64,000 bases of DNA. It comes from Pseudomonas sp. H9. Its GTDB lineage: Bacteria; Pseudomonadota; Gammaproteobacteria; Pseudomonadales; Pseudomonadaceae. The notes beneath the pieces are model-generated. The model had not been told where the DNA came from. It was given only the letters and a program-made list of their open reading frames with translations, and ran no database searches. Shown one piece after another: positions 1-8,193 of the stretch; within the stretch, counting starts at the first letter, position 1; each line of letters opens with the position of its first letter. Position numbers and translations under genes: made by a program. The stretch spans positions 1 through 64,000 of the forward strand of contig NZ_SMOK01000011.1 in NCBI RefSeq assembly GCF_004353925.1. Direction: 5' to 3'.

Positions 1-1
1 C

Positions 2-3000
2 GCCGCTGCACGCAAGGGCGACAAGCTGACCTGCGGCGCGACCATTTCCAGTGGCTCGGGCAACGTCATCATCGGCGGCGGCACCTACCGCTACCTGCCG
101 GTGGACGACGAGATCCCGCAATGGCTGCGCACCACCGTGGATGTGCTGATGGCCATCGCCGGTGCTGCGGGCGGTATCGCCCAGTTGATCAAGGCCGGTA
201 CCCAGGCCGGCATGAAAGCTGTTATGCCCTGCGCCTTGAAGTTCACCGCAGGCTTCGTTGCCGGTGAAGTGGCCAGCCGCTACGTGGTTGAGCCGGTGGC
301 GCGCAAGGCGATTGGCGGGCTGGTCGGCAACCCGGTCGACCTCACCACCGGGCGCAAATTGATTCCCGATGAAATCGACTTCAGCCTGCCGGGCCTGATG
401 CCGATTGAGTGGTCGCGCTTCTATGCCAGCGACCTCACCGTCGACAGCGTGCTCGGCCGCGGTTGGGTGCTGCCCTGGGAACAGAGCCTGCGCCGCAGTG
501 GCAGCTTCATCTACCTCACCGACAACCAGGGCCGCGAAGTCCCCTTCGTGACCCTGCAAGCGGGCGAGCGCATCTACAACCCGCACGAGCAGGTGTACCT
601 GGTGTGCACCGAGGGTGGCCACTACCTGCTGCAAACCCTCGACAACCTGTTCTTCTACTTTGGCGAAGTACCGGACGACGACCGCAACGTCCCGTTGCAG
701 CGCATCGAAAACGCCCTTGGCCATTTCCTGCACTTCACCCGCACGCCCGCCGGCACCTTGACCGACATCAGCGCCACTGGCGGCACCCGCGTGCACCTGC
801 ACTACGACCACCCGCTGGGGCGCCTGACCGACATCAAGCGCGTGGTGAACAACCAGGCGGTCGAAACCCTGACCCAATACCGCTACGACGAACACGGCCA
901 ACTCAGCGAAGTGATCAACCGCAACGGCGATTCGGTGCGGCGCTTCAGCTACGCCGACGGCCTGATGGTGACCCACAGCAACGCCCTGGGCCTGGGCTGC
1001 CACTACCGCTGGGAAACTCACGGCGGCACGCCACGCGTAGTGGAACACTGGACCAGCGATGGCGAACACTTTCACTTCCGTTACGACCTCGACGCCCGCA
1101 GCAGCTGGGCCACCGACGTGCTCGGCCGCGAGCTGCAGGTGCAGTACAACGCCGACCACCGCGTAGTCGCCAGCCGTGACTATGGAGGCGAGCGCTACGC
1201 CATCGACCTCGATGACCACGGCAACATGGTCGGCCTGGGCTTGCCGGACGGCAACCAGCTCAGCTTCACGTACGACGAATTTTCCCGTCTGCTTGAAGAG
1301 TGCGACCCGCTTGGGCGCAAGACCACCTACGAATACCACCACCTGACCCGACTGGTGACCCACGTCACCTACCCGGACGGCAGCACCTGGCGGGCGCGCT
1401 ACGACGACAAGGGCAACCTGCTGGCTGAAACCGATGCGCTGGGGAACTTCACCGAATACCTCAACGGCGACGACGGCCTGCCGCACACCATCATCGACGC
1501 GACCTACAAGTCCAAATACCTGTGGTGGAACACCCTGGCGCAAGTCGAGCGCTATCAGGACTGCTCAGGCAAGAGCACCTACTACCGCTACGACGAACGC
1601 CAGCACCTCGTTGCCGTCACCGATGCGCTGAAGCAGACCACCACACTGGAACGCAAACCCGACGGCGAAGTGCTGCGTATCGACTACCCAGACGGCACGG
1701 CCGAACACTTCACCTACAACGTCTACGGCCAGGTGCTCAGCCACACCGACGGCAAGGGCCAGAGAACGCGGCTGCTGCGCACTGCACGTGGTTTGCCGAG
1801 CAGCCGTCAGGATGCCAAAGGCCAGCGGGTGCGCTACGAGTACGACAAAGCCCAGCGCCTGACCGCACTGGTCAACGAGAACAACGCCACCTACCGCTTT
1901 GCCTACGACCTGTCGGATCGGCTCAGTGAAGAAGTGCGGGTCGACAACCTGCCCCGGCGTTTCAGCTACAACGACGGCGGCCACCTGACCCGGCTCGACG
2001 AAATCGGCTACGGCGAAAACGCCGAACGCCCGCAGCGCCACACCGAGTTCGAGCGCGACGCCATTGGCCGTTTGCTCACCAAGACCAACAGCGATGCGCA
2101 GCAAGCCTTCAAATACGATGACGGCGACCGCTTGCTGAGCATCGAGCGGCAGCCGACCACGCTTGGCAAACGGCTGGGCGTTAGCGAAGAAACGCTGGAA
2201 TATACCTACGACCGGCTGGGCCGCCTGACCAAAGAAATCACCCCCGACGGGACACTGGATTACGAGTACGATCCCCTCAGCAACCTCACCACACTGACCC
2301 TGCCGGATGGCCGCAAGGTCAACCACCTGTACTACGGCAGCGGCCACCTGCACCAGTTGAACCTGGACGGCCAGGTGATCAGCGACATGGAGCGCGACGA
2401 CCTGCACCGCGAGGTGTACCGGACCCAAGGCAAGCTGACCAGCTGCTTTGGTTACGACGCCATGGGGCGCAAGGCGTGGCAGTTCGCCTCGACCTTGCCA
2501 GCAGAAAAGCTTTCACAGGTGCAGAACCCTGGCATCCACCCAGAACTGCTGGTGGAGCACGCCTACAACCCGATTCATCGCCGCTATCAATACGATCCTG
2601 CGGGCGAACTGGTCCGCACCCTGGACAAACTGCGCGGCGAGATCAAGTACGAATACGAAGCCAACGGCCAGTTACGCAGCCGCGATACCGGCTCATTGAT
2701 TGGCAGTGAAGAATTCCGCTACGACCCTGCCGCCAACCGCCTGGACTTCAATGCCCGACAGCTCGCCAAGGTCAAGGACAACCGCATCAAACACTGGCGG
2801 GATCAGGAGTACCGTTACGATGCGTGGGGCAACCTGATCGAGAAGCGCTCGGGGCACAGCAAGCTGCAGCATTTTGCCTACGACTGTGAGAACCGGTTGC
2901 TCCGTGCTGAGACGCTGGTCAACGGCAAGCTGGAGAGCACGGGCGAGTATCGCTACGACAGCCTCGGGCGCCGGGTGGCCAAGCAGGCGGAAATCAACGG

Positions 3001-3874
3001 CGAGGTCGAACAGAAGCGCTTCCTCTGGCAAGGGCTGCGGATGCTGCGGGAGGAAACGCCTGGGCAGAGCATTTTGTACCTGTATGAGCCGGGTAGCTAT
3101 GCGCCGTTGGCGCGCGTCGATCAAGCGGAGGGCGAGGAGCAGAAACTCTATTACTTCCATACTGATCAGATTGGTACGCCGCTGGAGCTGACGGACAGCG
3201 ACGGAGAAATTGTCTGGCAGGCGACGTATCGGTCGTGGGGTGAGATCGAGCAGCTGGCTGTCAATGCGGTTGAGCAGAACCTGCGGTTTCAGGGGCAGTA
3301 CTTTGACGACGAGACCGGACTGCATTACAACACGTTCAGGTATTACGATCCGGAGGTGGGGCGGTTTGTAATGCAGGATCCAATAGGCTTAGATGGTGGC
3401 TTTAATCTGTACCATTATGTGCCAAATCCGTTTGGATGGGTGGATCCATGGGGGTGGATTTGTAATAAGCCGGGTGGTTATAAAGCCGGAGATGTTGATG
3501 CTCATGGGAATTTATCTCCTCAAGTAAACCGAGCAGTTGGCAATAAAAATATTGGCGCTGATGATTTTGTGCAATCTCATCATTTTATTCAGCATGAATG
3601 GGCTAAGCTCAATGTGACGGGGTATAAGAGAAATAGTGCGCCAGCTGTTTTGCTGAAAAGCAGTGCGGGCGAGTCTCATGCTATGATTTCTGCTATGCAG
3701 CGGGCAAGGCGGAGAGTGTCTGGGTTTGGTGGGACGTTGCGCGATGAGTTTAATATTGCATATAGGGAAATGATTGATGCTGGTGTTGATCCGGGCGCCG
3801 CTCGGCGCGCAGCAAATAAGTCATATAAGTATTACGAGGCGTTAGGGGGGTCAATTAATGATTGTTTATACTGA
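2..3874 (+). CDS. PAAR-Rhs polymorphic toxin with SHH-type nuclease-like C-terminal tip (5' end outside window)
   Basis: The reading frame is open from base 2, so the gene enters from the left; a GTG at 101 is only an internal codon. The first ~30 visible residues (CGATISSGSGNVIIGGG) look like the end of a PAAR domain, which caps a type VI secretion spike. Next come a hydrophobic stretch, an Rhs N-terminal segment (GNPVDLTTGRK), many YD repeats (RYDxxGRL-type) and the core-closing DPIGLDGGFNLYHYVPNP at about 3378-3431. The tip after the core (~140 residues) contains QSHHFIQHEW, matching the signature of Tox-SHH HNH/EndoVII-fold toxins as I remember the family, so DNase activity is inferred. 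The tip and the next gene are clearly more AT-rich than the Rhs core, as expected for exchangeable tips. The stop lies inside the immunity candidate (17-base overlap). Confidence 0.9.
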   Translation, partial: AAARKGDKLTCGATISSGSGNVIIGGGTYRYLPVDDEIPQWLRTTVDVLMAIAGAAGGIAQLIKAGTQAGMKAVMPCALKFTAGFVAGEVASRYVVEPVARKAIGGLVGNPVDLTTGRKLIPDEIDFSLPGLMPIEWSRFYASDLTVDSVLGRGWVLPWEQSLRRSGSFIYLTDNQGREVPFVTLQAGERIYNPHEQVYLVCTEGGHYLLQTLDNLFFYFGEVPDDDRNVPLQRIENALGHFLHFTRTPAGTLTDISATGGTRVHLHYDHPLGRLTDIKRVVNNQAVETLTQYRYDEHGQLSEVINRNGDSVRRFSYADGLMVTHSNALGLGCHYRWETHGGTPRVVEHWTSDGEHFHFRYDLDARSSWATDVLGRELQVQYNADHRVVASRDYGGERYAIDLDDHGNMVGLGLPDGNQLSFTYDEFSRLLEECDPLGRKTTYEYHHLTRLVTHVTYPDGSTWRARYDDKGNLLAETDALGNFTEYLNGDDGLPHTIIDATYKSKYLWWNTLAQVERYQDCSGKSTYYRYDERQHLVAVTDALKQTTTLERKPDGEVLRIDYPDGTAEHFTYNVYGQVLSHTDGKGQRTRLLRTARGLPSSRQDAKGQRVRYEYDKAQRLTALVNENNATYRFAYDLSDRLSEEVRVDNLPRRFSYNDGGHLTRLDEIGYGENAERPQRHTEFERDAIGRLLTKTNSDAQQAFKYDDGDRLLSIERQPTTLGKRLGVSEETLEYTYDRLGRLTKEITPDGTLDYEYDPLSNLTTLTLPDGRKVNHLYYGSGHLHQLNLDGQVISDMERDDLHREVYRTQGKLTSCFGYDAMGRKAWQFASTLPAEKLSQVQNPGIHPELLVEHAYNPIHRRYQYDPAGELVRTLDKLRGEIKYEYEANGQLRSRDTGSLIGSEEFRYDPAANRLDFNARQLAKVKDNRIKHWRDQEYRYDAWGNLIEKRSGHSKLQHFAYDCENRLLRAETLVNGKLESTGEYRYDSLGRRVAKQAEINGEVEQKRFLWQGLRMLREETPGQSILYLYEPGSYAPLARVDQAEGEEQKLYYFHTDQIGTPLELTDSDGEIVWQATYRSWGEIEQLAVNAVEQNLRFQGQYFDDETGLHYNTFRYYDPEVGRFVMQDPIGLDGGFNLYHYVPNPFGWVDPWGWICNKPGGYKAGDVDAHGNLSPQVNRAVGNKNIGADDFVQSHHFIQHEWAKLNVTGYKRNSAPAVLLKSSAGESHAMISAMQRARRRVSGFGGTLRDEFNIAYREMIDAGVDPGAARRAANKSYKYYEALGGSINDCLY

Positions 3875-4460
3875 GCGGCACGGTGCAGCAAGTAACGTAG
3901 CTATTGAAGGTGTGCGTGAGGAGCTTGGGGTTTCCAGCGATTCATGGGTTGTAGGTTTTTGGCGGGGGAGTGATGGTGCGTTTTTAAATAACCAAGTTCT
4001 TATTTATTCGACAAGTGAAATTCAAGAGCGTAATGACACATTTGAGGTGGGTTTAAACTTTAAAGGAATGGTTGCTGTTGGAGATGATTCCGGTGGTAGG
4101 GTAATATTGATAAATAAAAATGGGAGTGAAGGTTTTTTTTTGGTTGACGCTGGTAGCGTCTCGTTAGATGAAGCTGATAAATTTGAAACGCTAGAGGGGG
4201 TGCTGGATTTTATTGGGCAGGAAGATGATGATATTGAATCTCGGGTCGGTAATATTGTCGCGCTGGGGTGTAAGCCAAGCCTTGAAGAAATTATTGGCGT
4301 AAAGAAATCCCTAGGCTTGAACTTGTCAGTAGTTGAGTTGAAGGCAGTTCTGGCGGAGCAGGGTAAAGTTGTTTTAAAATCCGTTTACGAGCAACGGTAC
4401 AAGGAAGCTTTGGTGAAATTTTCACATATAATTGAGTTTCGGGTGGGTGGGGTTTTATGA
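3858..4460 (+). CDS. Probable cognate immunity protein, SUKH (SMI1/KNR4)-like
   Basis: This 200-residue cytosolic-looking protein starts at ATG 3858, within the last codons of the Rhs gene, behind a GGGGGG ribosome-binding stretch at 3845-3850. That is the usual place for the antidote to an Rhs tip. It has no signal peptide or membrane segment, fitting a protein that neutralises a nuclease in the cytoplasm. The central stretch MVAVGDDSGGRVILIN followed by an acidic linker resembles the core of SUKH-superfamily immunity proteins, which bind diverse nuclease toxins. That family call is by eye and moderate; the immunity role rests mainly on position. Base composition is much more AT-rich than the chromosome around it, suggesting it travelled with the toxin tip. 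Confidence 0.65.
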   Translation: MIVYTERHGAASNVAIEGVREELGVSSDSWVVGFWRGSDGAFLNNQVLIYSTSEIQERNDTFEVGLNFKGMVAVGDDSGGRVILINKNGSEGFFLVDAGSVSLDEADKFETLEGVLDFIGQEDDDIESRVGNIVALGCKPSLEEIIGVKKSLGLNLSVVELKAVLAEQGKVVLKSVYEQRYKEALVKFSHIIEFRVGGVL

Positions 4461-4651
4461 CTGTGCTGGCTGATTGTGGCTGTTTGTTGGTTTTCTGAGC
4501 CGAAGTTTAGCCGTTTTAGTTGCTGCGTCGAATAATGCAAATTTATTTTGTGTGATGTCATTGTGCAGGAATTAATATATGGCATGCAGCACTTGGTGCT
4601 GCTTTCAGAGTAGCCGCCAGCATGCGAAAGGCAAGTTGTTATGTTTCGAGT

Positions 4652-5116
4652 GCAACATGGCCGGCCTGGCCCTGCCGGACGGCAACCGCCTCGGGTTCCA
4701 GTACGACGAGTCCGCCCGCCTGCTTGAAGAGACCGACCCGCTCGGGCGCAAGACCACCTACGAATACCACCACCTGACCTGACTGGTGACCCACGTCACC
4801 TACCCGGACGGCAGCACCTGGCGGGCGCGCTACGACGACAAGGGCAACCTGCTCGCCAAAACCGATGCGCTGGGGAACCTGACCGAATACCTCAACGGCG
4901 GCGATGGCCTGCCGCACACCATCATCGACGCGACCTACACGTCCAAATACCTGTGGTGGAACACCCTGGCGCATGTCGAGCGCTATCAGGTTACGAATAC
5001 GACAAGGCCCTGCGCCTGACCGCGCTGGTCAACGAGAACAACGCCACCTACCGCTTTGCCTACGACCTGCTGGGCCGCCGGACTCAAGAAGTCACCCCGG
5101 ACAGCGCACTCACCTA
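4652..5116 (+). pseudogene. Decayed rhs core fragment
   Basis: From about 4652 the sequence is a close copy of the Rhs core upstream (1221-1559), then jumps at ~4990 to a copy of about 1835-1930. Roughly 275 bases present in the intact gene are therefore missing here. The reading frame is broken by a stop at 4780-4782, where the intact copy has CGA and this copy has TGA (RLVTHVTYPDG versus *LVTHVTYPDG). The end (LLGRRTQEVTPDSALTY) resembles another YD-repeat segment and runs straight into the MITE remnant at 5117. No start, toxin tip or immunity gene is attached, so it is non-functional debris of an rhs duplication. The 190 bases before it (4461-4651) show no gene. Confidence 0.85.
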
Positions 5117-5179
5117 TCCGCTCCTCGCCTGTTTTCGCCTTGCCTGAACGCCGCTCGGCGATATTTCGTACAGACCCTA
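5117..5179 (+). mobile_element. Truncated MITE (right end only)
   Basis: The stretch containing CTGTTTTCGCCTTGCCTGA at about 5129-5147 and ending TTTCGTACAGACCCTA matches the right end of the intact MITE at 36246-36404 (same internal CTGTTTTCGCCTTGCCTGA, terminal ACAGAGCC). The left part is missing; the rhs remnant joins directly at about 5116. Its last bases, CTA, supply the stop codon (TAG on the minus strand) of the DUF1272 gene. Confidence 0.7.
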
Positions 5180-5410
5180 GTTCCGCTCTCTGACGATACG
5201 CGTGGTCGAGGCTGGGTATTTGGCCAGTTTCTCCGGTGCCCGCGCCGGGCGTTTGACCAGCTCGCCACCACAGTTGGGGCACTGGCCTTTGAGCTGTTGT
5301 TCGTTGCAGTCGTTGCAAAAGGTGCATTCGAACGAACAGATCAGGGCATCTTGGCTGTCGCCGGGTAGATCACGGCCACAGCATTCACAGCAAGGGCGCA
5401 GTTCAAGCAT
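5177..5410 (-). CDS. DUF1272 small cysteine-rich protein
   Basis: This is a 77-residue protein of the DUF1272 family, with no known function. It opens MLELRPCCECCGRDLP and carries further Cys pairs (CSFECTFCNDCN, CPNCGG), a pattern typical of a small zinc-binding treble-clef or rubredoxin-like fold. Metal binding is inferred from the cysteines. It begins 14 bases after cobM ends on the same strand, so it is probably the last gene of the cbtB-cbtA-cobE-cobM transcript. The final codons are low-complexity, and the stop codon is formed by the terminal bases of the MITE remnant. The natural C-terminus may therefore have been altered by that insertion. Confidence 0.85.
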   Translation of the reverse strand: MLELRPCCECCGRDLPGDSQDALICSFECTFCNDCNEQQLKGQCPNCGGELVKRPARAPEKLAKYPASTTRIVRERN

Positions 5411-5424
5411 GGTCAGGTTCTCTG

Positions 5425-6171
5425 TCAGGGGCGGTACAGGTGAGCATGGCTGGCGCGGTACAAAGCAGATTCGGAAAAGCTGTCGCTGGCCAGTACGTGG
5501 CCGACCAGAATCAGTGCAGTACGCCGAAAGCCTTTGGCCTGTACCTGCTGAACAATATCATCAAGGGTAGCGAGTACCCAGTCCTGGTCTGGCCAGGTCG
5601 CACGGTGTACCACGGCAATCGGGCAGTCGCCACCGTAGTGCGGGCGCAACTGGGCAACGATGTTCTCCAGGTGTTTGACTCCCAGATGAATCGCCAGGGT
5701 GCTGCGATGGCGGGCCAGGTCGGCCAGTTGCTCGCCCGGTGGCATCGGCGATTTGTCCGCATAGCGGGTGAGGATCACGGTCTGGGCGATGTCGGGTAGG
5801 GTCAGTTCACAGCCGAGCAGGGCGGCGCTGGCAGCCACGGCGGTAACCCCTGGCACGATCTCGTAAGGAATACCCAGCTCGCGCAAGTAACGGATCTGTT
5901 CGCCGATGGCGCCGTACAGGCTCGGGTCTCCACTGTGTACCCGTGCAACGTCCTGGCCCTGCTCGTGCGCCTGGCGGATTGCTTCGATGATCTGCGCCAA
6001 ATGCAGTTCGGCGCTGTTGATCACCGTGTGCGCCTGATGCCCTTCCAGTACGGCAGCGGGCACCAGCGAACCTGCGTAGATAATCACCGGGCAGCGATGG
6101 ATCAAGCGCTGCGCCTTGACGGTGATCAGGTCGGGATCGCCCGGGCCGGCGCCGATGAAATAGACGGTCAT
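5425..6171 (-). CDS. cobM: Precorrin-4 C11-methyltransferase CobM
   Basis: CobM transfers a methyl group from S-adenosylmethionine to C-11 of precorrin-4, giving precorrin-5 in the aerobic cobalamin pathway (cytosol). The 248-residue length and the family motifs fit: VYFIGAGPGDPDLIT at the start (SAM-binding glycine loop), YAGSLVP, HSGDPSLYGAIGEQ at about residues 79-92, and YEIVPGVTAVAASAALLG. It lies 27 bases downstream of cobE on the same strand, in a set of genes behind a cobalamin riboswitch, so expression should fall when adenosylcobalamin is plentiful. Nothing appears truncated. Confidence 0.95.
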   Translation of the reverse strand: MTVYFIGAGPGDPDLITVKAQRLIHRCPVIIYAGSLVPAAVLEGHQAHTVINSAELHLAQIIEAIRQAHEQGQDVARVHSGDPSLYGAIGEQIRYLRELGIPYEIVPGVTAVAASAALLGCELTLPDIAQTVILTRYADKSPMPPGEQLADLARHRSTLAIHLGVKHLENIVAQLRPHYGGDCPIAVVHRATWPDQDWVLATLDDIVQQVQAKGFRRTALILVGHVLASDSFSESALYRASHAHLYRP

Positions 6172-6198
6172 GCACAGTCCTTGGTAATAAAGTGCGGA

Positions 6199-6600
6199 TT
6201 ATCCGCCAAAGCGTGAAGCACTGGCCAATGCCAGGCTGGCATCGTTGTGCAGGGTGCGGGTCACCCGCAACTGCGCTGGGCCGGCGAGACGCTCGGCCAA
6301 AGCCAGGGCGGCGCTTTCGGCGACGCCATAGCAGCCGCTGTGCTGGTAGGTAACCGCTGAACGGTGGCTCAGGCGCGGCTCGAAAGGGGCAAGTTCTGTG
6401 GCGCTGAAAAACAGCAGGGGCACCTTGAGGCGCCGCGCCAGTTGCTGCAGCCCCGGTTCGTTGTGCTTGAGATCGATACTGGCAAGGCCCACGACATCAG
6501 CCAATGGCAAGTCGTGAGCCTTGAGGGTGTGTTCCAGCAGGTTACTCAGTGCCTCGACCGAGCAACCCCGTCGGCAACCCAGGCCGACGAACAGTTGCAT
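6199..6600 (-). CDS. cobE: Cobalamin biosynthesis protein CobE (CbiG C-terminal type)
   Basis: This 133-residue protein matches the CobE/CbiG-C family. It opens MQLFVGLGCRRGCSVEAL, the family's G-C-R-x-G-C loop, and continues with VGLASIDLKHNEPGLQQLA and the region around PRLSHRSAVTYQHSGCYGVAESAAL. CobE is needed for cobalamin formation in pseudomonads but its exact step is not settled; a role near ring-contraction intermediates is inferred from its relationship to CbiG. It starts 5 bases after cbtA ends and precedes cobM, so the three are almost certainly co-transcribed. Confidence 0.9.
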   Translation of the reverse strand: MQLFVGLGCRRGCSVEALSNLLEHTLKAHDLPLADVVGLASIDLKHNEPGLQQLARRLKVPLLFFSATELAPFEPRLSHRSAVTYQHSGCYGVAESAALALAERLAGPAQLRVTRTLHNDASLALASASRFGG

Positions 6601-6605
6601 GGGCT

Positions 6606-7298
6606 TCAGGCCTGGCCAGGGCGGCGGAACAGCCAGGCACTGATCAGGCCGAGGGCCAGCCAGAACGCCGCATTGGTCAACAGCGAAGCGACTTTGAACT
6701 CCGCTTCCAGGGCTTCTGGCGCCAGCATTTCATGCACTTCAGGTTGCGGTGCGCCAATCACGTGGGGCACCACCAACAAGACAACGCCCAGTGCTTTGAA
6801 CAGCCAGTTGTGAGCAAACACGATCAAGGCCAGGCCTAGCGCCGTCGCGGCGGCGGTGCCGACCCACCATGCCTGGCGCTGGGCCAGATCAGCGGCGGCG
6901 GTACCCGGCAGCTCCGCAGGCAGCCCCAGGGTCGGTGCCAGGCAGAATACAGCAAAACCGCCCAGGCCCCAGAGTGCGCCGCTGATGACGCTTTTCGGCG
7001 CACGCAAGGTGTACAGCGCGGCCAGGATCAGGGCAAAACCAACCGCAACCACCAGGTTGCCGCCTGTGGTCGACAGCACGCGCTGCCAGCCGTCTTCCGG
7101 CGCCCAGGCTTCGCTGTCGTGGTGGTGATCGGCGGCCACACCCGGCGCATGTTCATGCGCTTCAACCGCTGGTGCGGCGCTCTCATAGGTTTCTGCCTGG
7201 AGAATCAGCGGTGTGACCCAAAGGCTTTGCAGCAGAGTCAGCAGCAGAGCGGTCAGCAGCCCGGTAAAGCCCGCAGTACGTGCAATACGTTTGATCAT
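6606..7298 (-). CDS. cbtA: CbtA-family cobalt transporter subunit
   Basis: This is a 230-residue membrane protein with about five to six hydrophobic segments, the first at residues 10-34. A histidine-rich periplasmic or loop segment at about 47-63 (EAHEHAPGVAADHHHDSE) probably binds cobalt. The family (CbtA) is a predicted cobalt transporter known from its association with B12 riboswitches and with CbtB. Here it sits directly downstream of cbtB and upstream of cobE, with about 10 bases between cbtB and cbtA. The role is supplying Co2+ for corrin metallation; transport itself is predicted from the family, not shown. Confidence 0.9.
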   Translation of the reverse strand: MIKRIARTAGFTGLLTALLLTLLQSLWVTPLILQAETYESAAPAVEAHEHAPGVAADHHHDSEAWAPEDGWQRVLSTTGGNLVVAVGFALILAALYTLRAPKSVISGALWGLGGFAVFCLAPTLGLPAELPGTAAADLAQRQAWWVGTAAATALGLALIVFAHNWLFKALGVVLLVVPHVIGAPQPEVHEMLAPEALEAEFKVASLLTNAAFWLALGLISAWLFRRPGQA

Positions 7299-7308
7299 TG
7301 CAGGCTAC

Positions 7309-7506
7309 TCAATGGCAAGGGAAGGCGGCGCTGTGGCGGGTATCGTGGGCGGCGTTGTGCACCGCTTCGATGTGCGAGAAACCGGCGAAGTAGACCAGGC
7401 ACAGGCCCAGGACTGAAGCGCATATGGCCACCGTCAGGCGTTGGCCCAGGGTGGTGCTGACGGAGATGTTGTCTGTGTTGCTGCCGGTGCTGCTGATGAT
7501 CGACAT
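7309..7506 (-). CDS. cbtB: CbtB-family cobalt transporter subunit
   Basis: This is a 65-residue protein with one transmembrane helix (about residues 23-41: TVAICASVLGLCLVYFAGF). It ends in the family's short His-rich tail (HIEAVHNAAHDTRHSAAFPCH), which likely binds Co2+. An upstream reading frame is open, but the ATG at 7506 is preceded by AGAGGGA at good spacing and gives the usual CbtB length, so I chose it. It is the first gene after the cobalamin riboswitch and is followed within about 10 bases by cbtA, the standard CbtB-CbtA arrangement. Confidence 0.9.
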   Translation of the reverse strand: MSIISSTGSNTDNISVSTTLGQRLTVAICASVLGLCLVYFAGFSHIEAVHNAAHDTRHSAAFPCH

Positions 7507-7640
7507 GGCGCTTCCCTCTGAGGTGTCAGCGGGTGAATCGAGCGCATGAAGCCCCTGCGGGCCGGGCACGCAGCGGTTCGAACAGCGCCCGCCCACCGCG
7601 GGTTTGTTATGTTCTGTGGTGCATTCGCGCACACTGTTGC

Positions 7641-7837
7641 GGGCCGGTCTCCGGGCTCGCGAGGGGTTGGCATGGCCGACCTGCAAGCATCACCTTCCCA
7701 TGCAGTACTGCACAGTGGATCTGACGCTTCGCTCGCTTACCGTTGCGGGGGCAGCACCGGACTGACATGGCTTTGCACGCAAAGCACATGGGCACCGGTT
7801 TCCCGTTTCACCCTGTGAAGGGCACCCGTAACAAGGT
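7641..7837 (-). promoter_or_regulatory. Cobalamin (AdoCbl) riboswitch controlling cbtB-cbtA-cobE-cobM
   Basis: Read on the minus strand, the region begins near CACCTTGTTACGGGTGCC. It carries the conserved core GGTGCTGCCCCCGCAACGGT (complement of 7736-7755) and closes with the B12-box version GAGCCCGGAGACCGGCCC (complement of 7641-7658). These are the hallmark elements of AdoCbl riboswitches. It ends about 135 bases before the cbtB start, leaving room for the expression platform. The expected effect is lower expression of the cobalt uptake and cob genes at high cobalamin. Confidence 0.93.
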
Positions 7838-7866
7838 GTGTAGGAGAGCATGGGCGCGGCGCCGAG

Positions 7867-8193
7867 TCAATTGACGATTAGCAGCGCATAGACCCCCAGC
7901 GCAATGAAAAACGTGTAGTAGGACGGCAGTCGGCTAAGGCCCAACAACCAGGCCAAGGCTACTGCGCCAGCCCACGGCAGTGACGACGAATGCGCGTTGG
8001 CCAGCGGATGGAGTGATCCGGCCAACAAGCTGACCAGCATGGCCACTGAGGTGTACTTGCCGAGGCGCTCGATAAAGGCGTGCGTACCTGCAGAAAGCCG
8101 CTCGACCTTCACCAGCAGTGGCAACAACCGGCAGACCGCGGACACCAGTGCACAGATCAATACATACCGCCAGAACGTACTAGTGTCGGTCAT
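7867..8193 (-). CDS. azlD: AzlD-type small subunit of amino-acid exporter
   Basis: This 108-residue, strongly hydrophobic protein has about four membrane helices and the AzlD-family opening (FWRYVLICALVSAVCRLLPLLV; R near the end of helix 1). AzlD pairs with AzlC to export branched-chain amino acids and analogues, as known from Bacillus AzlCD and E. coli YgaZH. Its ATG at 8193 lies inside the end of azlC (14-base overlap), so the two are translationally coupled. It is the last gene of the six-gene overlapping set that begins at 14219. In this context it most likely exports the product of the upstream enzymes or confers resistance to it; that is inference. Confidence 0.85.
   Translation of the reverse strand: MTDTSTFWRYVLICALVSAVCRLLPLLVKVERLSAGTHAFIERLGKYTSVAMLVSLLAGSLHPLANAHSSSLPWAGAVALAWLLGLSRLPSYYTFFIALGVYALLIVN

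Noticed and set aside
4652..5116. A second Rhs toxin gene
   Set aside because: It has no start, an in-frame stop, an internal deletion and no tip; it is a remnant of the core only.
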